From JAICIG01 sp035532215 (GTDB lineage Bacteria; Planctomycetota; Planctomycetia; Pirellulales; JAICIG01): a stretch of DNA of 21,022 bases. Under the pieces are notes generated by a model. That model saw only the letters and a program-made list of their open reading frames with translations. It was not told the DNA's origin and made no database searches. Where the stretch lies: assembly GCA_035532215.1 (NCBI GenBank), contig DATKRK010000131.1:1-21022 (forward strand), in the 5' to 3' direction. The stretch's first letter is position 1. Every line of letters begins with the position of its first letter. The translations under genes were made by a program, and so were the position numbers. Of this stretch, positions 1 through 7,902 are shown in pieces.

Positions 1-348
1 TTGGGGCCCGCGGGCATCGCTCCGGTGGCCGAATATCTCGAGCGGTGCTACCAGCTTGCCGCGATGCCCGCGATGGTCTTGCTCGACGCATATCAACCGG
101 GCGCCTACGGCGGTTCCGGTCAGACTGCCGATTGGGCCGCGGCGCAGGCGTATCACGATCTGGGCGCCGGACCGGCGTTGGTGTTGGCCGGCGGGCTGAC
201 GCCCGAAAACGTCGCCTCGGCGATCGAGGCCGTGCGTCCCGCCGCCATCGACGTGGCCAGCGGCGTCGAATCGAGCCCCGGTCGCAAGGACCCGGGCAAG
301 CTTGCCGCCTTCGTCGAAGCGGCAAGCGCCCGCTTCGCCTCTTTGTAG
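1..348 (+). CDS. trpF: Phosphoribosylanthranilate isomerase, C-terminal part (5' end outside window)
   Basis: TrpF converts N-(5-phosphoribosyl)anthranilate to the 1-deoxyribulose form in tryptophan synthesis, in the cytoplasm. The 115 visible residues are the second half of a TIM barrel. VLLDAY then GGSGQTADW matches the beta-6 strand and phosphate loop. LAGGLTPENV and IDVASGVESSPGRKD match the last two phosphate-binding strands of the family, whose usual length is about 200-230 residues. The TTG at base 1 is therefore an internal codon and the gene starts upstream of the window. The reading frame stops at a TAG at 346-348, and a terminator-like hairpin begins three bases later. No other trp gene is visible here. 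Identity is confident from the strand-7/8 signature; only the missing N-terminus is uncertain. Confidence 0.92.
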   Translation: MGPAGIAPVAEYLERCYQLAAMPAMVLLDAYQPGAYGGSGQTADWAAAQAYHDLGAGPALVLAGGLTPENVASAIEAVRPAAIDVASGVESSPGRKDPGKLAAFVEAASARFASL

Positions 349-350
349 AA

Positions 351-369
351 GCGGCATCTTGCCGCTTTT
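351..369 (+). terminator. Hairpin with T-run after trpF; also a repeated sequence
   Basis: GCGGCA-TCT-TGCCGC followed by TTTT forms a 6-bp stem with a 3-base loop, directly behind the trpF stop. It fits a short intrinsic terminator. The same 19 bases recur exactly at 516-534, so it may instead be a dispersed repeat that happens to terminate. Confidence 0.5.
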
Positions 370-406
370 GGATGACCCAGTCCCTCGTCAAGTATGAGTC
401 GATGGG

Positions 407-479
407 GGGTGCCTGGCGGCAGAGCGAAGCGATGCCCCAGCAAACTGGGGCTTCGCCAAGGCTCAGCCGCCAGGCACCC
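407..479 (+). repeat. Dispersed palindromic repeat, copy 1
   Basis: Perfect 14-bp arms GGGTGCCTGGCGGC (407-420) and GCCGCCAGGCACCC (466-479) enclose a smaller hairpin GCCCCAG-caaa-CTGGGGC. A second copy lies in opposite orientation at 11708-11779, with about its first 35 bases identical. It is non-coding, REP-like, and would form a long hairpin. Confidence 0.85.
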
Positions 480-515
480 AACTGTCAAAATATCTTCGAC
501 AGAGCACTAGTAGCA

Positions 516-534
516 GCGGCATCTTGCCGCTTTT
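516..534 (+). repeat. Second copy of the GCGGCATCTTGCCGCTTTT hairpin
   Basis: An exact 19-base copy of 351-369. Here it follows no gene directly (ahcY starts 150 bases further on), which argues that the unit is a dispersed repeat and not just the trpF terminator. Read on the plus strand it would still end any transcript coming through from trpF. Confidence 0.6.
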
Positions 535-686
535 CAATGAACGCGGCAGGGATGCCGAGTCTACTGGCCGCAGCTACTTCCCCCTGTTTGGCTCGCTGGG
601 TATCATGGGGCCGCAAGGATGGCATCGCGGCGGCCGGCAGAATCTCACGGCCGCATTCATTTAGACCCCTCCGCAGGAGTAGATCC

Positions 687-1999
<1,313 letters not shown>

Positions 2000-2000
<1 letters not shown>

Positions 2001-3301
2001 TGCCCGAAATTCAAGCTTTCCGCGGTTTGCGTTACGATCTGGGCCACGTCGGCTCGCTGAGCGACGTGATCGCACCGCCGTACGACGTGATCGGCCCCGA
2101 GTTGCAAGAACAGCTCTATAAAAAACATCCGGCCAACGTCATCCGGTTGATCCTCAACCGCGACGAGCCGGGCGACGACGCGAACGCCAACCGCTACAGC
2201 CGCGCCGCGAAGTTCCTCAAGAACTGGCGTAGCGAAGGCGTCCTGTTCACGGAATCGGACCCGGCGATCTACGTCTACCACCAGGTCTTCGAGCACGGCG
2301 GGCAGAAGTTCACCCGGCATGGTTTCACGGCTCGCGTGCGGCTGGAGAAGTTCGGCGAAGGAAAGATCTACCCGCACGAAGAAACGCTCTCGGGCCCCAA
2401 GCAAGACCGGCTGCTGCTCACGCGGGCCTGCAAGACGAACCTGAGCCAGATTTTCGGCCTCTACCCCGACCCGCAGGCCGAGGCCCAGAACATTTTGGAA
2501 CAGGCGATCGAGGGGAAGACGCCGCTCGAAGCGACCGACCATTTGGGAGTGGTCCATCGACTCTGGCCAGTGACCGACGTGAAGGTTGCTTCGGGCGTGG
2601 CCGGAGTTCTTTCTCCCAAGCCCGTGTTCATTGCCGATGGGCACCACCGTTACGAAACGGCCTGCAACTACCGCGACGAATTGGCCGCCGCGGGTCCGCT
2701 GCCGCCTCAGCACCCGGCCAACTTCGTGCTGATGATGTGCGTCGGCATGAGCGACCCCGGCATGATCGTGCTGCCGACGCACCGCTTGTTCCGCGGGCTG
2801 CCGGCCATGTCGTCGGCCGAGTTGATCGCCAAGCTGGGCGACGCCTTCACGACGCGCATCGCCGGCGAAGGCGCCGACCTGGCGCCAAACGTCTGGGAGG
2901 AAATCGAAACGGCCGACGACCAAGGCACGCTGGGCCTCTTCACGGCGCAAGATGAACGCTGGGTGCTCGCCACGATCACCGACGCAGGCCGGAGGCGGCT
3001 GGCCCAGATCGCGGCCGAACACAGCGAGCCGTGGCGGGGTCTGGGGGTGGCCATCTTGCACCGCCTGGTGATCGACACGCTTTTGGGATCGCCCGAATTG
3101 CCCAAGCCGCGTTACGTGCATCTCATTCAGGAGGTCGTCGACGGGCTGGAGTGCGGCGAGTTTCCGCTGGCCGCGCTGGTGATGCCCGCCACGGTCGACC
3201 ACATCCGCACCATCAGCCAGACCCACGAGCGGATGCCCGCCAAGAGCACCTATTTCTATCCCAAGCTGCTGAGCGGGCTGGTCTTCAATCCGCTGGAATA
3301 G
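2000..3301 (+). CDS. DUF1015 family protein
   Basis: 433 residues, unknown function. The family (DUF1015, PF06245) is recognised from the N-terminal FRGLRYD and DVIAPPYDVI (23-31), NVIRLILNRDE (47-57), and FIADGHHRYETA (210-221). The DGHHR motif resembles the catalytic strip of ParB/Srx-fold enzymes such as the ADP-dependent serine kinase SerK; a shared fold is inference. The start ATG overlaps the ahcY stop as TAATG, so the gene depends on ahcY transcription and probably on its translation. This start removes about 60 residues of upstream frame that belong to ahcY in another register. No membrane segment or signal peptide is seen. In other genomes the family is often found near serine or one-carbon genes (recollection, not checked), which would suit a neighbour of the SAM cycle. 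Confidence 0.9.
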
Positions 3302-3367
3302 TCCAAGGTCCGAAGCCGCTCCTTCGATGGCGAGCGGGGGGCGTTAGCCCCCTGGTTGACCGCGCCG

Positions 3368-3383
3368 CGTTTCACGTGAAACG
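3368..3383. promoter_or_regulatory. parS centromere site 1
   Basis: CGTTTCACGTGAAACG is a perfect 16-bp palindrome. Its 14-bp core GTTTCACGTGAAAC is the bacterial chromosomal parS consensus (TGTTTCACGTGAAACA in Bacillus). It is the loading site for ParB, whose gene lies about 1.1 kb downstream. Confidence 0.95.
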
Positions 3384-3455
3384 GGCTTATGCCGCATTTG
3401 CCTGCCAGCGGCCTATCTGCCATTTCCAGCGGCCCCGTAAACTGCGCCGACCCGG

Positions 3456-3471
3456 CGTTTCACGTGAAACT
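3456..3471. promoter_or_regulatory. parS centromere site 2
   Basis: CGTTTCACGTGAAACT: the 14-bp core (3457-3470) is identical to site 1 and only the outer base pair differs. The sites are 88 bases apart centre to centre. Paired parS sites next to parAB are usual near chromosomal origins. Confidence 0.95.
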
Positions 3472-3475
3472 TTCC

Positions 3476-3648
3476 CGTAGGTCGGGTCTTCCAGCCTGAC
3501 GGGCGTCGGGTAGCGGCTTCCAAGCTTTCGAGCCTACCCGTGCCACCAAGGCGCCGGCCGCCGGTTGACTCGCGTCAGCCAGCGGCTGTCAGGCTGGAAA
3601 GCCTGACCTACGATGGAAGCCCGTCAGGCTGGAAAGCCTGACCTACGA
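3476..3648. repeat. REP-like cluster, three copies of a 25-base unit
   Basis: Two direct copies of a 26-base unit starting GTCAGGCTGGAAAGCCTGAC and ending CTACGA lie at 3588-3613 and 3623-3648. A diverged copy in opposite orientation begins at 3476 (CGTAGGTCGGGTCTTCCAGC) and differs at three positions. Each unit has an internal hairpin (TCAGGCT/AGCCTGA). Non-coding; typical of dispersed intergenic repeats. Confidence 0.85.
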
Positions 3649-3765
3649 CTGCTTCCGGCTTCGCTGCCCTTTCTGATTTTCAGCAAACCTTGCTACAATC
3701 CCCGCCCGGCGGACGGCGGCATTTCTGCCGCGGGCTTTTCGGCGTAAGCGGAAGGAACCGTTTCG

Positions 3766-4512
3766 GTGGGCCGGATTTTGTGCGTGGCGAATCAGAAAGG
3801 GGGCGTCGGCAAGACGACCACTGCGGTCAATTTGGCCGTTGCGCTGGCCAAAAGCGGCGCCCGCACGCTGCTGGTCGACCTCGATCCGCAGTGCAACGCC
3901 ACCGGCGGCCTGGGCCTGCGGCCGGCCGAGCGCCATCCGCTCGTCTCGCGGCAGCCGCTCAAGGAGTCGCTCCAAGAGACCGCCACGCCGGGCCTGGAGC
4001 TGCTGCCCGGCAGCCGCAACTTTCAAGACGTCGAAACCCTGGCCAGCGGCGACGGCGCCCGCTCGGCCACGCTCCGCCAACACTTGGCCGGCGGGCTGAC
4101 CGCCTACGACTTCGTGCTGATCGATTGCCCGCCCTCGCTCGGGCAACTCACGCGAGTGGCGTTGGCCAATTCGAACGAAGTGCTGATGCCGATCCAGTGC
4201 GAGTATTTCGCCATGGAGGGGCTGACGCAGATGATCGAAGTCATCCGCGAGGTGATGACGCAAAACCCCGGCCGGCTCAAGTTCGGGGGCATCCTATTGA
4301 CGATGTACGATCACACGCTCGAGCTGACGCGGGAAGTGGACGAAGAAGTCCGCGACTTCTTCGGCGAGATCGTGTTTCGCACGGTAATTCCTCGCGACGT
4401 GGCGGTCTCGGAAGCCCCCAGCCACGCGCTCTCGGTGCTCGATTACGCCCCGCGCGCTCGAGGCTCGCGGGCTTACGCTCAACTTTGCATGGAGGTCTTG
4501 GAACGTGAGTAA
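3766..4512 (+). CDS. parA: ParA chromosome-partitioning ATPase
   Basis: ParA (Soj type) binds the nucleoid as an ATP dimer and is released by ParB-parS complexes, which pulls origins apart. At 248 residues it is the short chromosomal type without an N-terminal helix-turn-helix. The deviant Walker A is KGGVGKTT (11-18) with the signature Lys; DLDPQCNATGG (38-48) is the A' motif; FVLIDCPPSL (116-125) is Walker B; PIQCEYFAMEGL follows as in Soj/MinD. The start GTG 3766 has AAGGA at 3752-3756 with a 9-base spacer. The last 8 bases overlap the parB start, so the two are one operon. No missing catalytic residue was noticed. Confidence 0.96.
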   Translation: MGRILCVANQKGGVGKTTTAVNLAVALAKSGARTLLVDLDPQCNATGGLGLRPAERHPLVSRQPLKESLQETATPGLELLPGSRNFQDVETLASGDGARSATLRQHLAGGLTAYDFVLIDCPPSLGQLTRVALANSNEVLMPIQCEYFAMEGLTQMIEVIREVMTQNPGRLKFGGILLTMYDHTLELTREVDEEVRDFFGEIVFRTVIPRDVAVSEAPSHALSVLDYAPRARGSRAYAQLCMEVLERE

Positions 4513-5464
4513 AGAACGAAGGCTGGGACGCGGACTCGAAGCCCTGTTGAGCAAGCCGCTCGACGGCTCTGCCGAGGCCCCGCTGAGCTTGCACTACCCG
4601 ACCGGCACGACCGAGGCCGCGCCGCCGAGCCAACAGAAGGTCGGCGTCTACGACATCGAGCGCAATCCATTCCAACCGCGCCGTGAGTTCGACGAAGCCG
4701 AGATCGACTCGCTTTCCGACAGCCTCCAAGAGCACGGCCTGTTGCAGCCGGTGCTGGTGCGGCGGATCGACGAACGCTATCAGCTCGTCGCCGGCGAGCG
4801 GCGGCTGCGGGCGGCGATCAAGGCCGGCTGGAACGAAGTGCCGGTGCAGGTCGTCGAGGCCGACGACCGCCAAACCGCCGAAATCGCGATCGTCGAGAAC
4901 TTGCAGCGCAAAGACCTCAACCCGCTGGAAAAAGCCGCTTCGTTCCAACGCTACCTGGAAACCTACGGCTGCACGCAGGACGATCTGGCCAAGCGGCTGC
5001 AGATCGACCGCTCGACGATCGCCAACCTGATCCGTTTGCTCGAACTGCCCGAGGAAGTGCAACAGGCGGTTCGCTCGGGCCAGATCACGCAAGGCCATGC
5101 CCGTGCCTTGCTGCCGCTGGGCGACGAGCGCGAGCAGGTCGACTTCTGCCGCCGCGTGACGGCCGAAGGGATGAGCGTCCGCACGGTCGAGACGCTCGTC
5201 CAGGAAACCATTCACGCCGCCGACGCCGAGCCCCTTTCCGTCGTCACGGCCGAAGGCCAACGGGCGCCCGTCAAGCGAACCCGCAGCAAGCACATTGCGT
5301 CGTTAGAGCAGGAGTTGCGAACCGCGCTCGGCACGAAGGTCGACATCCGCCAAGGCGCCAAAGGCCGCGGCAAGATCGCCATCCACTTCGCCAACGCCGA
5401 CGAGTTCGAGCGGCTGTATCAGTACCTTTGTGCTGAACCGGTCGGGCAGGGGCAGGTTGGCTGA
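4505..5464 (+). CDS. parB: ParB/Spo0J centromere-binding CTPase
   Basis: ParB loads at parS, binds CTP, spreads along DNA as a clamp and stimulates ParA. The protein is 319 residues. The N-terminal RRLGRGLEALL (5-15) is the conserved ParA-contacting tail. The CTPase domain shows NPFQPR (54-59), GLLQPV (78-83), GERRLRA (97-103, triphosphate binding) and ENLQRKDLNPLE (131-142). A helix-turn-helix lies around 157-180 (QDDLAKRL then DRSTIANLIRLL). The C-terminal ~40 residues fit the dimerisation domain. The GTG start lies inside the last codons of parA, giving translational coupling. The two parS sites upstream of parA are its expected targets. Confidence 0.97.
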   Translation: MSKERRLGRGLEALLSKPLDGSAEAPLSLHYPTGTTEAAPPSQQKVGVYDIERNPFQPRREFDEAEIDSLSDSLQEHGLLQPVLVRRIDERYQLVAGERRLRAAIKAGWNEVPVQVVEADDRQTAEIAIVENLQRKDLNPLEKAASFQRYLETYGCTQDDLAKRLQIDRSTIANLIRLLELPEEVQQAVRSGQITQGHARALLPLGDEREQVDFCRRVTAEGMSVRTVETLVQETIHAADAEPLSVVTAEGQRAPVKRTRSKHIASLEQELRTALGTKVDIRQGAKGRGKIAIHFANADEFERLYQYLCAEPVGQGQVG

Positions 5465-5532
5465 GATTTGACGGAGCGGATGATGGCGTGTACAGATGTG
5501 TACGTTATTGATTGGCGTATACGGGGCGAAAC

Positions 5533-5715
5533 GTGGCGCTACCGGCATTCAGCGAAGCAAGGCCGTTTTATCGAGCGGCGCTCGAACGTTTCGAAGACGC
5601 CGAATTCCTTTACCAAGTGAATCGCAACACCGCCGGTACGTTAAAATCAAAGGACGCCAAGTCGTTTTTGGACGCAGCACTGGAAATCATCAAGGGGGCG
5701 GATGGCCGCCTTTGA
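5533..5715 (+). pseudogene. HEPN-domain protein with internal deletion
   Basis: 60 residues from GTG 5533; a TTG at 5512 is an alternative start. The first ~31 residues (ARPFYRAALERFEDAEFLY) read like the first helix of HEPN-domain proteins that pair with nucleotidyltransferases or act as RNase toxins. The last ~25 (GTLKSKDAKSFLDAALEII then ADGRL) read like the C-terminal helix of the same family. The middle ~80 residues, which would carry the second long helix and the RX4-6H RNase motif, are missing without loss of frame. The product is probably inactive. Family assignment is from memory of the pattern and is moderate. The next gene starts 3 bases after the stop, as in an operon. Confidence 0.5.
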
Positions 5716-5718
5716 GTT

Positions 5719-6039
5719 ATGGTTACGCAACGGGAAAATCGGACTGACCCAATCGTCGGCCAAATCGCGCGGCGGCTCGCCGACTATGAGCACGAGCATC
5801 CGCCGGCGAAGGCCGAGATATACCGGCAGAATCCGGTCTCGATTCGCATCCGCGTGATCGATCCGAGGTTCGCCGGCGTTGACCGGATCGACCGCGAAGA
5901 AGATATCTGGCGACACCTCGAAGCGCTGCCTGAAGAGGTGCTTGCGGATATCACGATGTTGCTGGTGCTGACCCCCGCCGAAGCGGAAAAGTCGTTTGCG
6001 AACTACGAATTCGAGCACCCCTTGCCTTCGCGGCTCTAG
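5719..6039 (+). CDS. Conserved-looking hypothetical protein, possible HEPN partner
   Basis: 106 residues, start ATG 5719, no signal peptide or membrane segment, acidic, predicted alpha/beta. The centre (SIRIRVIDPRF then DRIDREEDIWRHLEALP) has the spacing strand-strand-D-x-F-helix with a conserved Arg, faintly like BolA-type proteins (VSD.F.G then R). The similarity is weak and could be chance. LVLTPAEAEKSFANYEFEHP ends the protein. It follows the deleted HEPN gene by 3 bases, so it may be the surviving half of a two-gene system. I do not recognise a named family. Confidence 0.6.
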   Translation: MVTQRENRTDPIVGQIARRLADYEHEHPPAKAEIYRQNPVSIRIRVIDPRFAGVDRIDREEDIWRHLEALPEEVLADITMLLVLTPAEAEKSFANYEFEHPLPSRL

Positions 6040-6138
6040 CCGCATTTTGTTGGCTCGATCTCGCGGCGAGGGCGGCGTTTGTTGAATCTCGGCTCAGCCG
6101 TTCGATTCCGCCGCGCGCCTGCAACACATGCCGTCGCC

Positions 6139-6258
6139 ATGCACTACCTCGAACCAATCGACTGCCAATCGCCCGACTTCGGCGACTTCTACGACGAACT
6201 CCCGCTGTGGTCCGCACGCTTCGGGCTGATGAGCGGCGTCTTCGCGGTGACGCCGTGA
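6139..6258 (+). pseudogene. N-terminal fragment of a SAM-dependent methyltransferase
   Basis: 39 codons from ATG 6139. Residues 11-31 (SPDFGDFYDELPLWSARFGL) match the start of class I methyltransferases of the type D-E-L-P-L-W-S-A-x-F-G-L, where the SAM-binding region would follow directly. Here the match ends at about base 6230 and the frame runs a further 9 codons into the leader of the next gene. No SAM-binding motif remains, so it cannot be active. The identification rests on about 20 residues. Confidence 0.4.
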
Positions 6259-6518
6259 GTCAGTGGCCCTCGACGAAAGCCCGGCGCGTCCTGGCTGCCC
6301 TGGCACGGATCGGGTGGAGCGTCAAGCGTCAATCGGGCGGTTCACATCGGGTGCTGGAACGAACAAGGTGGCCGGACTACGTGTTCGCATTAAACGACGA
6401 TGATGAAATCGGCCCGCGCATGCTCTCCCGCATTGCTTCTTGGCGTATAATTGAGCGTCACCATACGTCCGCAAGGCGCCCCGATCATGACAACCATCAC
6501 GATTCCCCTCTCGGATGA
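6255..6518 (+). pseudogene. hicA: HicA-type toxin (YcfA family), C-terminus lost
   Basis: HicA is a small mRNA interferase with a double-stranded-RNA-binding fold, normally silenced by HicB. From GTG 6255 the residues KARRVLAALARIGWSVKRQ, GGSHRVL (with the catalytic His at 31) and DEIGPRMLSRIA (50-61) follow the family closely. After residue 61 (base ~6437) the expected tail HTGL...DL is missing and the frame reads through 26 unrelated codons into the start of the next gene. No hicB follows. Its GTGA start overlaps the stop of the methyltransferase fragment. The active-site His is kept, but the last helix is replaced, so function is doubtful. Confidence 0.7.
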
Positions 6519-6684
6519 GCTCGCTGCCAAGCTGCGTGCGTGCGCTGAGCAGTCCGGTCTGTCGCCTGAAGAATTCCTGCGATGCCGCGTGGAACAACTC
6601 TTGGACCGGCCCGACGAGGAGTTCGCGCGGGCCGCCAGCTACGTGCTGCAAAAGAACGAAGAGCTTTATCGGCGGTTGGCATGA
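6487..6684 (+). CDS. Antitoxin, ribbon-helix-helix type, of a Doc/Fic-like module
   Basis: 65 residues from ATG 6487. TTITIPLSDELAAKLRACAE (2-21) looks like the beta strand and first helix of an RHH DNA-binding domain. SPEEFLRCRVEQLL continues it, and the tail FARAASYVLQKNEELYRRLA is the toxin-neutralising segment typical of antitoxins placed before death-on-curing (Doc/Fic) toxins. The gene appears complete. Its stop overlaps the ATG of the Doc remnant (ATGA), the usual spacing in such modules, but the toxin is cut short, leaving an orphan antitoxin. It overlaps the run-on tail of hicA by 32 bases in another frame. Confidence 0.75.
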   Translation: MTTITIPLSDELAAKLRACAEQSGLSPEEFLRCRVEQLLDRPDEEFARAASYVLQKNEELYRRLA

Positions 6685-6767
6685 TCCGGTACCTGAGCGT
6701 GGCGAGCGAATCATCCTGCAATTGGCAGCGGGGGCATTGCAGCGGCAAGAGTTTACGGCCTGGGTGA
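6681..6767 (+). pseudogene. Remnant of a Doc/Fic-like toxin
   Basis: ATG 6681 overlaps the antitoxin stop. The first eight codons read MIRYLSVA, like the start of Doc-family toxins (family form: RYLS followed by a helix with E/LHRRI). Then similarity ends and the frame stops after 28 codons, with no HPF.DGN.R Fic motif anywhere downstream. In another frame, bases ~6707-6838 read RIILQLAAGALQRQEFTAWV and may be the tail of some other gene. The Doc call rests on position and eight residues. Confidence 0.4.
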
Positions 6768-6841
6768 AGTCGCACTTGCAGCCGCGCCCTGCCGAGCCCG
6801 ACGCTCCAGCAGACGGCGGCCGCGGCCCTGTTTCCTGAAAT

Positions 6842-7137
6842 CCCGCCGCGCGCCGCGGAAGCGACGGGCGACGGGATTTGAGCCGTTCGGTTCGGCGGAC
6901 GTAATCGTTGGCGTCCAGGCCGGGAATAAGTCGTCTATCTAGTCCCGCCAACGCCTGCACAATCGCCGGCTCTTCAAGACGCTCGGCCCAAAAACGCGGC
7001 GTCGTCCAGGGCTGGTCGTCTGGCTGCCCCGGCCTCTTCGGCGGCGGTCAACTCCTTCACCGCGAAGGCGGTCGGCCACATGGAACCCTGTTCGCTCCAC
7101 CCTTGCGAGAGGTCGAAGCCGGAATGCTCGAAGAGGA
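6842..7137 (-). pseudogene. Frameshifted minus-strand remnant of unknown protein
   Basis: Two minus-strand frames each read like protein but do not join. The upstream piece (about 7137-6974) gives GVLFEHSGFDLSQGWSEQGS and WPTAFAVKELTAAEEA, ending at a stop at 6974-6976. The downstream piece (about 7020-6842) gives WTTPRFWAERLEEPAIVQAL and LDRRLIPGLDANDYVRRTER. One frameshift near 7020 would connect them. I do not recognise the family. It lies directly behind the LexA/pRiA4b gene on the same strand. Confidence 0.4.
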
Positions 7138-7146
7138 CGCCGCCGT

Positions 7147-7902
7147 CTACTCGTCGGAATACTGCGGGGGAGATTTCCCCTTCCGCCGGATGACGCGCGG
7201 GTAGGTGACGGTCGGAATCGCCTGCTCGATCCGATCCACTTGAAGCTGATGATACCAGTCGTCGCCGAAGTCGAACCAGTAGCCGAAGGCGCGATGCGGT
7301 TTGAGGTTCAACTCGTCGAGCTTGGTGGCGCGAGCGTCTGCGTTCCGTTTTCCCTTTTTCCCTGGATCTGCAATTCCGTAGGTGGGTCCGTCGGGATCGA
7401 ACGGGCGTTTGCCGAACTGAAACTCGTAGAAATGTTGGTCCCAGCGGTCATACGCCTTGAAGACGGCGTCGTGCAGATCGGCGAGCGTCTGGTCGCCGCG
7501 GATTTCGATCACGCGGCTGATTTCCTTGTTGGCGAACTTTTCCCCGGTGGGCCCGCCGGTCAAAAAGACCGACACGACGTACAAGTTCGCCGGCGGCGCT
7601 GCCGAAACCGGCGTCACGCGAGGGCGTGCTTGGGCTGGACCGCGAGGACTCGTCGCCGGTTTGCGATTGCCCCACGGCGGAATCTCGTCCTCGGGAATCA
7701 GAATCTGAAGCGAACGCGGCTGCCCCGGTTGGCGCAAGATGAGTCCTTTCCTCTCCAGCATCTTCACCATCTGATTCACCGACGGCGGCGAGACGCACAG
7801 GGCCGCGGCGATCTCGGATTCAGCCGGCGCGTAGCCGTGCAGATTGGCGTAGGCGTGAATAAACGCCAAGTATCGGCCCTGTGTCGGAGTAAAGTCGGCC
7901 AT
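7147..7902 (-). CDS. LexA-type winged helix fused to pRiA4b ORF-3-like domain
   Basis: 251 residues. Residues 1-68 (FTPTQGRYLAFIHAY, PAESEIAAAL, PSVNQMVKMLERKGLI) match the LexA N-terminal DNA-binding winged helix. After a Pro-rich linker (72-104), residues 107-235 match the plasmid pRiA4b ORF-3-like / IS1096-associated domain: TLADLHDAVFKAYDRWDQHFYEF, then TKLDELNL, then the hallmark YWFDFGDDWYHQLQV (208-222). The LexA protease Ser/Lys residues are absent, so this is not a self-cleaving repressor. The start is ATG 7902, preceded by GGAAGGG with a 5-base spacer; the longer frame upstream is unlikely to be translated. The role is probably that of a DNA-binding regulator; the C-terminal domain's function is unknown. 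Confidence 0.85.
   Translation of the reverse strand: MADFTPTQGRYLAFIHAYANLHGYAPAESEIAAALCVSPPSVNQMVKMLERKGLILRQPGQPRSLQILIPEDEIPPWGNRKPATSPRGPAQARPRVTPVSAAPPANLYVVSVFLTGGPTGEKFANKEISRVIEIRGDQTLADLHDAVFKAYDRWDQHFYEFQFGKRPFDPDGPTYGIADPGKKGKRNADARATKLDELNLKPHRAFGYWFDFGDDWYHQLQVDRIEQAIPTVTYPRVIRRKGKSPPQYSDE

Larger units (their letters stand above)
349..686. other. Gap between trpF and ahcY: repeats only
   Basis: The 338-base gap holds two copies of a terminator-like hairpin (351-369, 516-534) on either side of a 73-base palindromic repeat (407-479). From 535 to 674 no gene or RNA is recognised. An open frame in register with ahcY runs back through the gap to about 45, but it crosses the repeats and has no family resemblance, so it was not treated as coding. 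A SAH riboswitch, common upstream of ahcY elsewhere, was looked for by eye and not found. Confidence 0.6.
3302..3765. other. parS-bearing non-coding region upstream of parAB
   Basis: 464 bases without a credible gene. It holds the two parS sites (3368-3383, 3456-3471), then a cluster of inverted and direct repeats (3476-3648), then the parA leader. An open frame covers part of it, but it crosses both parS palindromes and has no family resemblance. No clear sigma-70 promoter for parA was found by eye. Confidence 0.7.

Noticed and set aside
407..479. Reading the palindromic repeats as a CRISPR array
   Set aside because: Copies are single, in opposite orientations and 11 kb apart, with no regular spacers and no cas genes.
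535..686. SAH riboswitch upstream of ahcY
   Set aside because: The gap was read for the conserved GAGGAGCGCUGC-type core and its partner; neither was found.
5490..5503. GTACA-GATG-TGTAC inverted repeat between parB and the HEPN remnant
   Set aside because: Too short to separate from chance; no known operator recognised.
6446..6451. Perfect TATAAT upstream of the antitoxin gene
   Set aside because: No -35-like hexamer lies 16-18 bases upstream and no extended -10 TG is in place; it may still be the antitoxin promoter, but it was not called.
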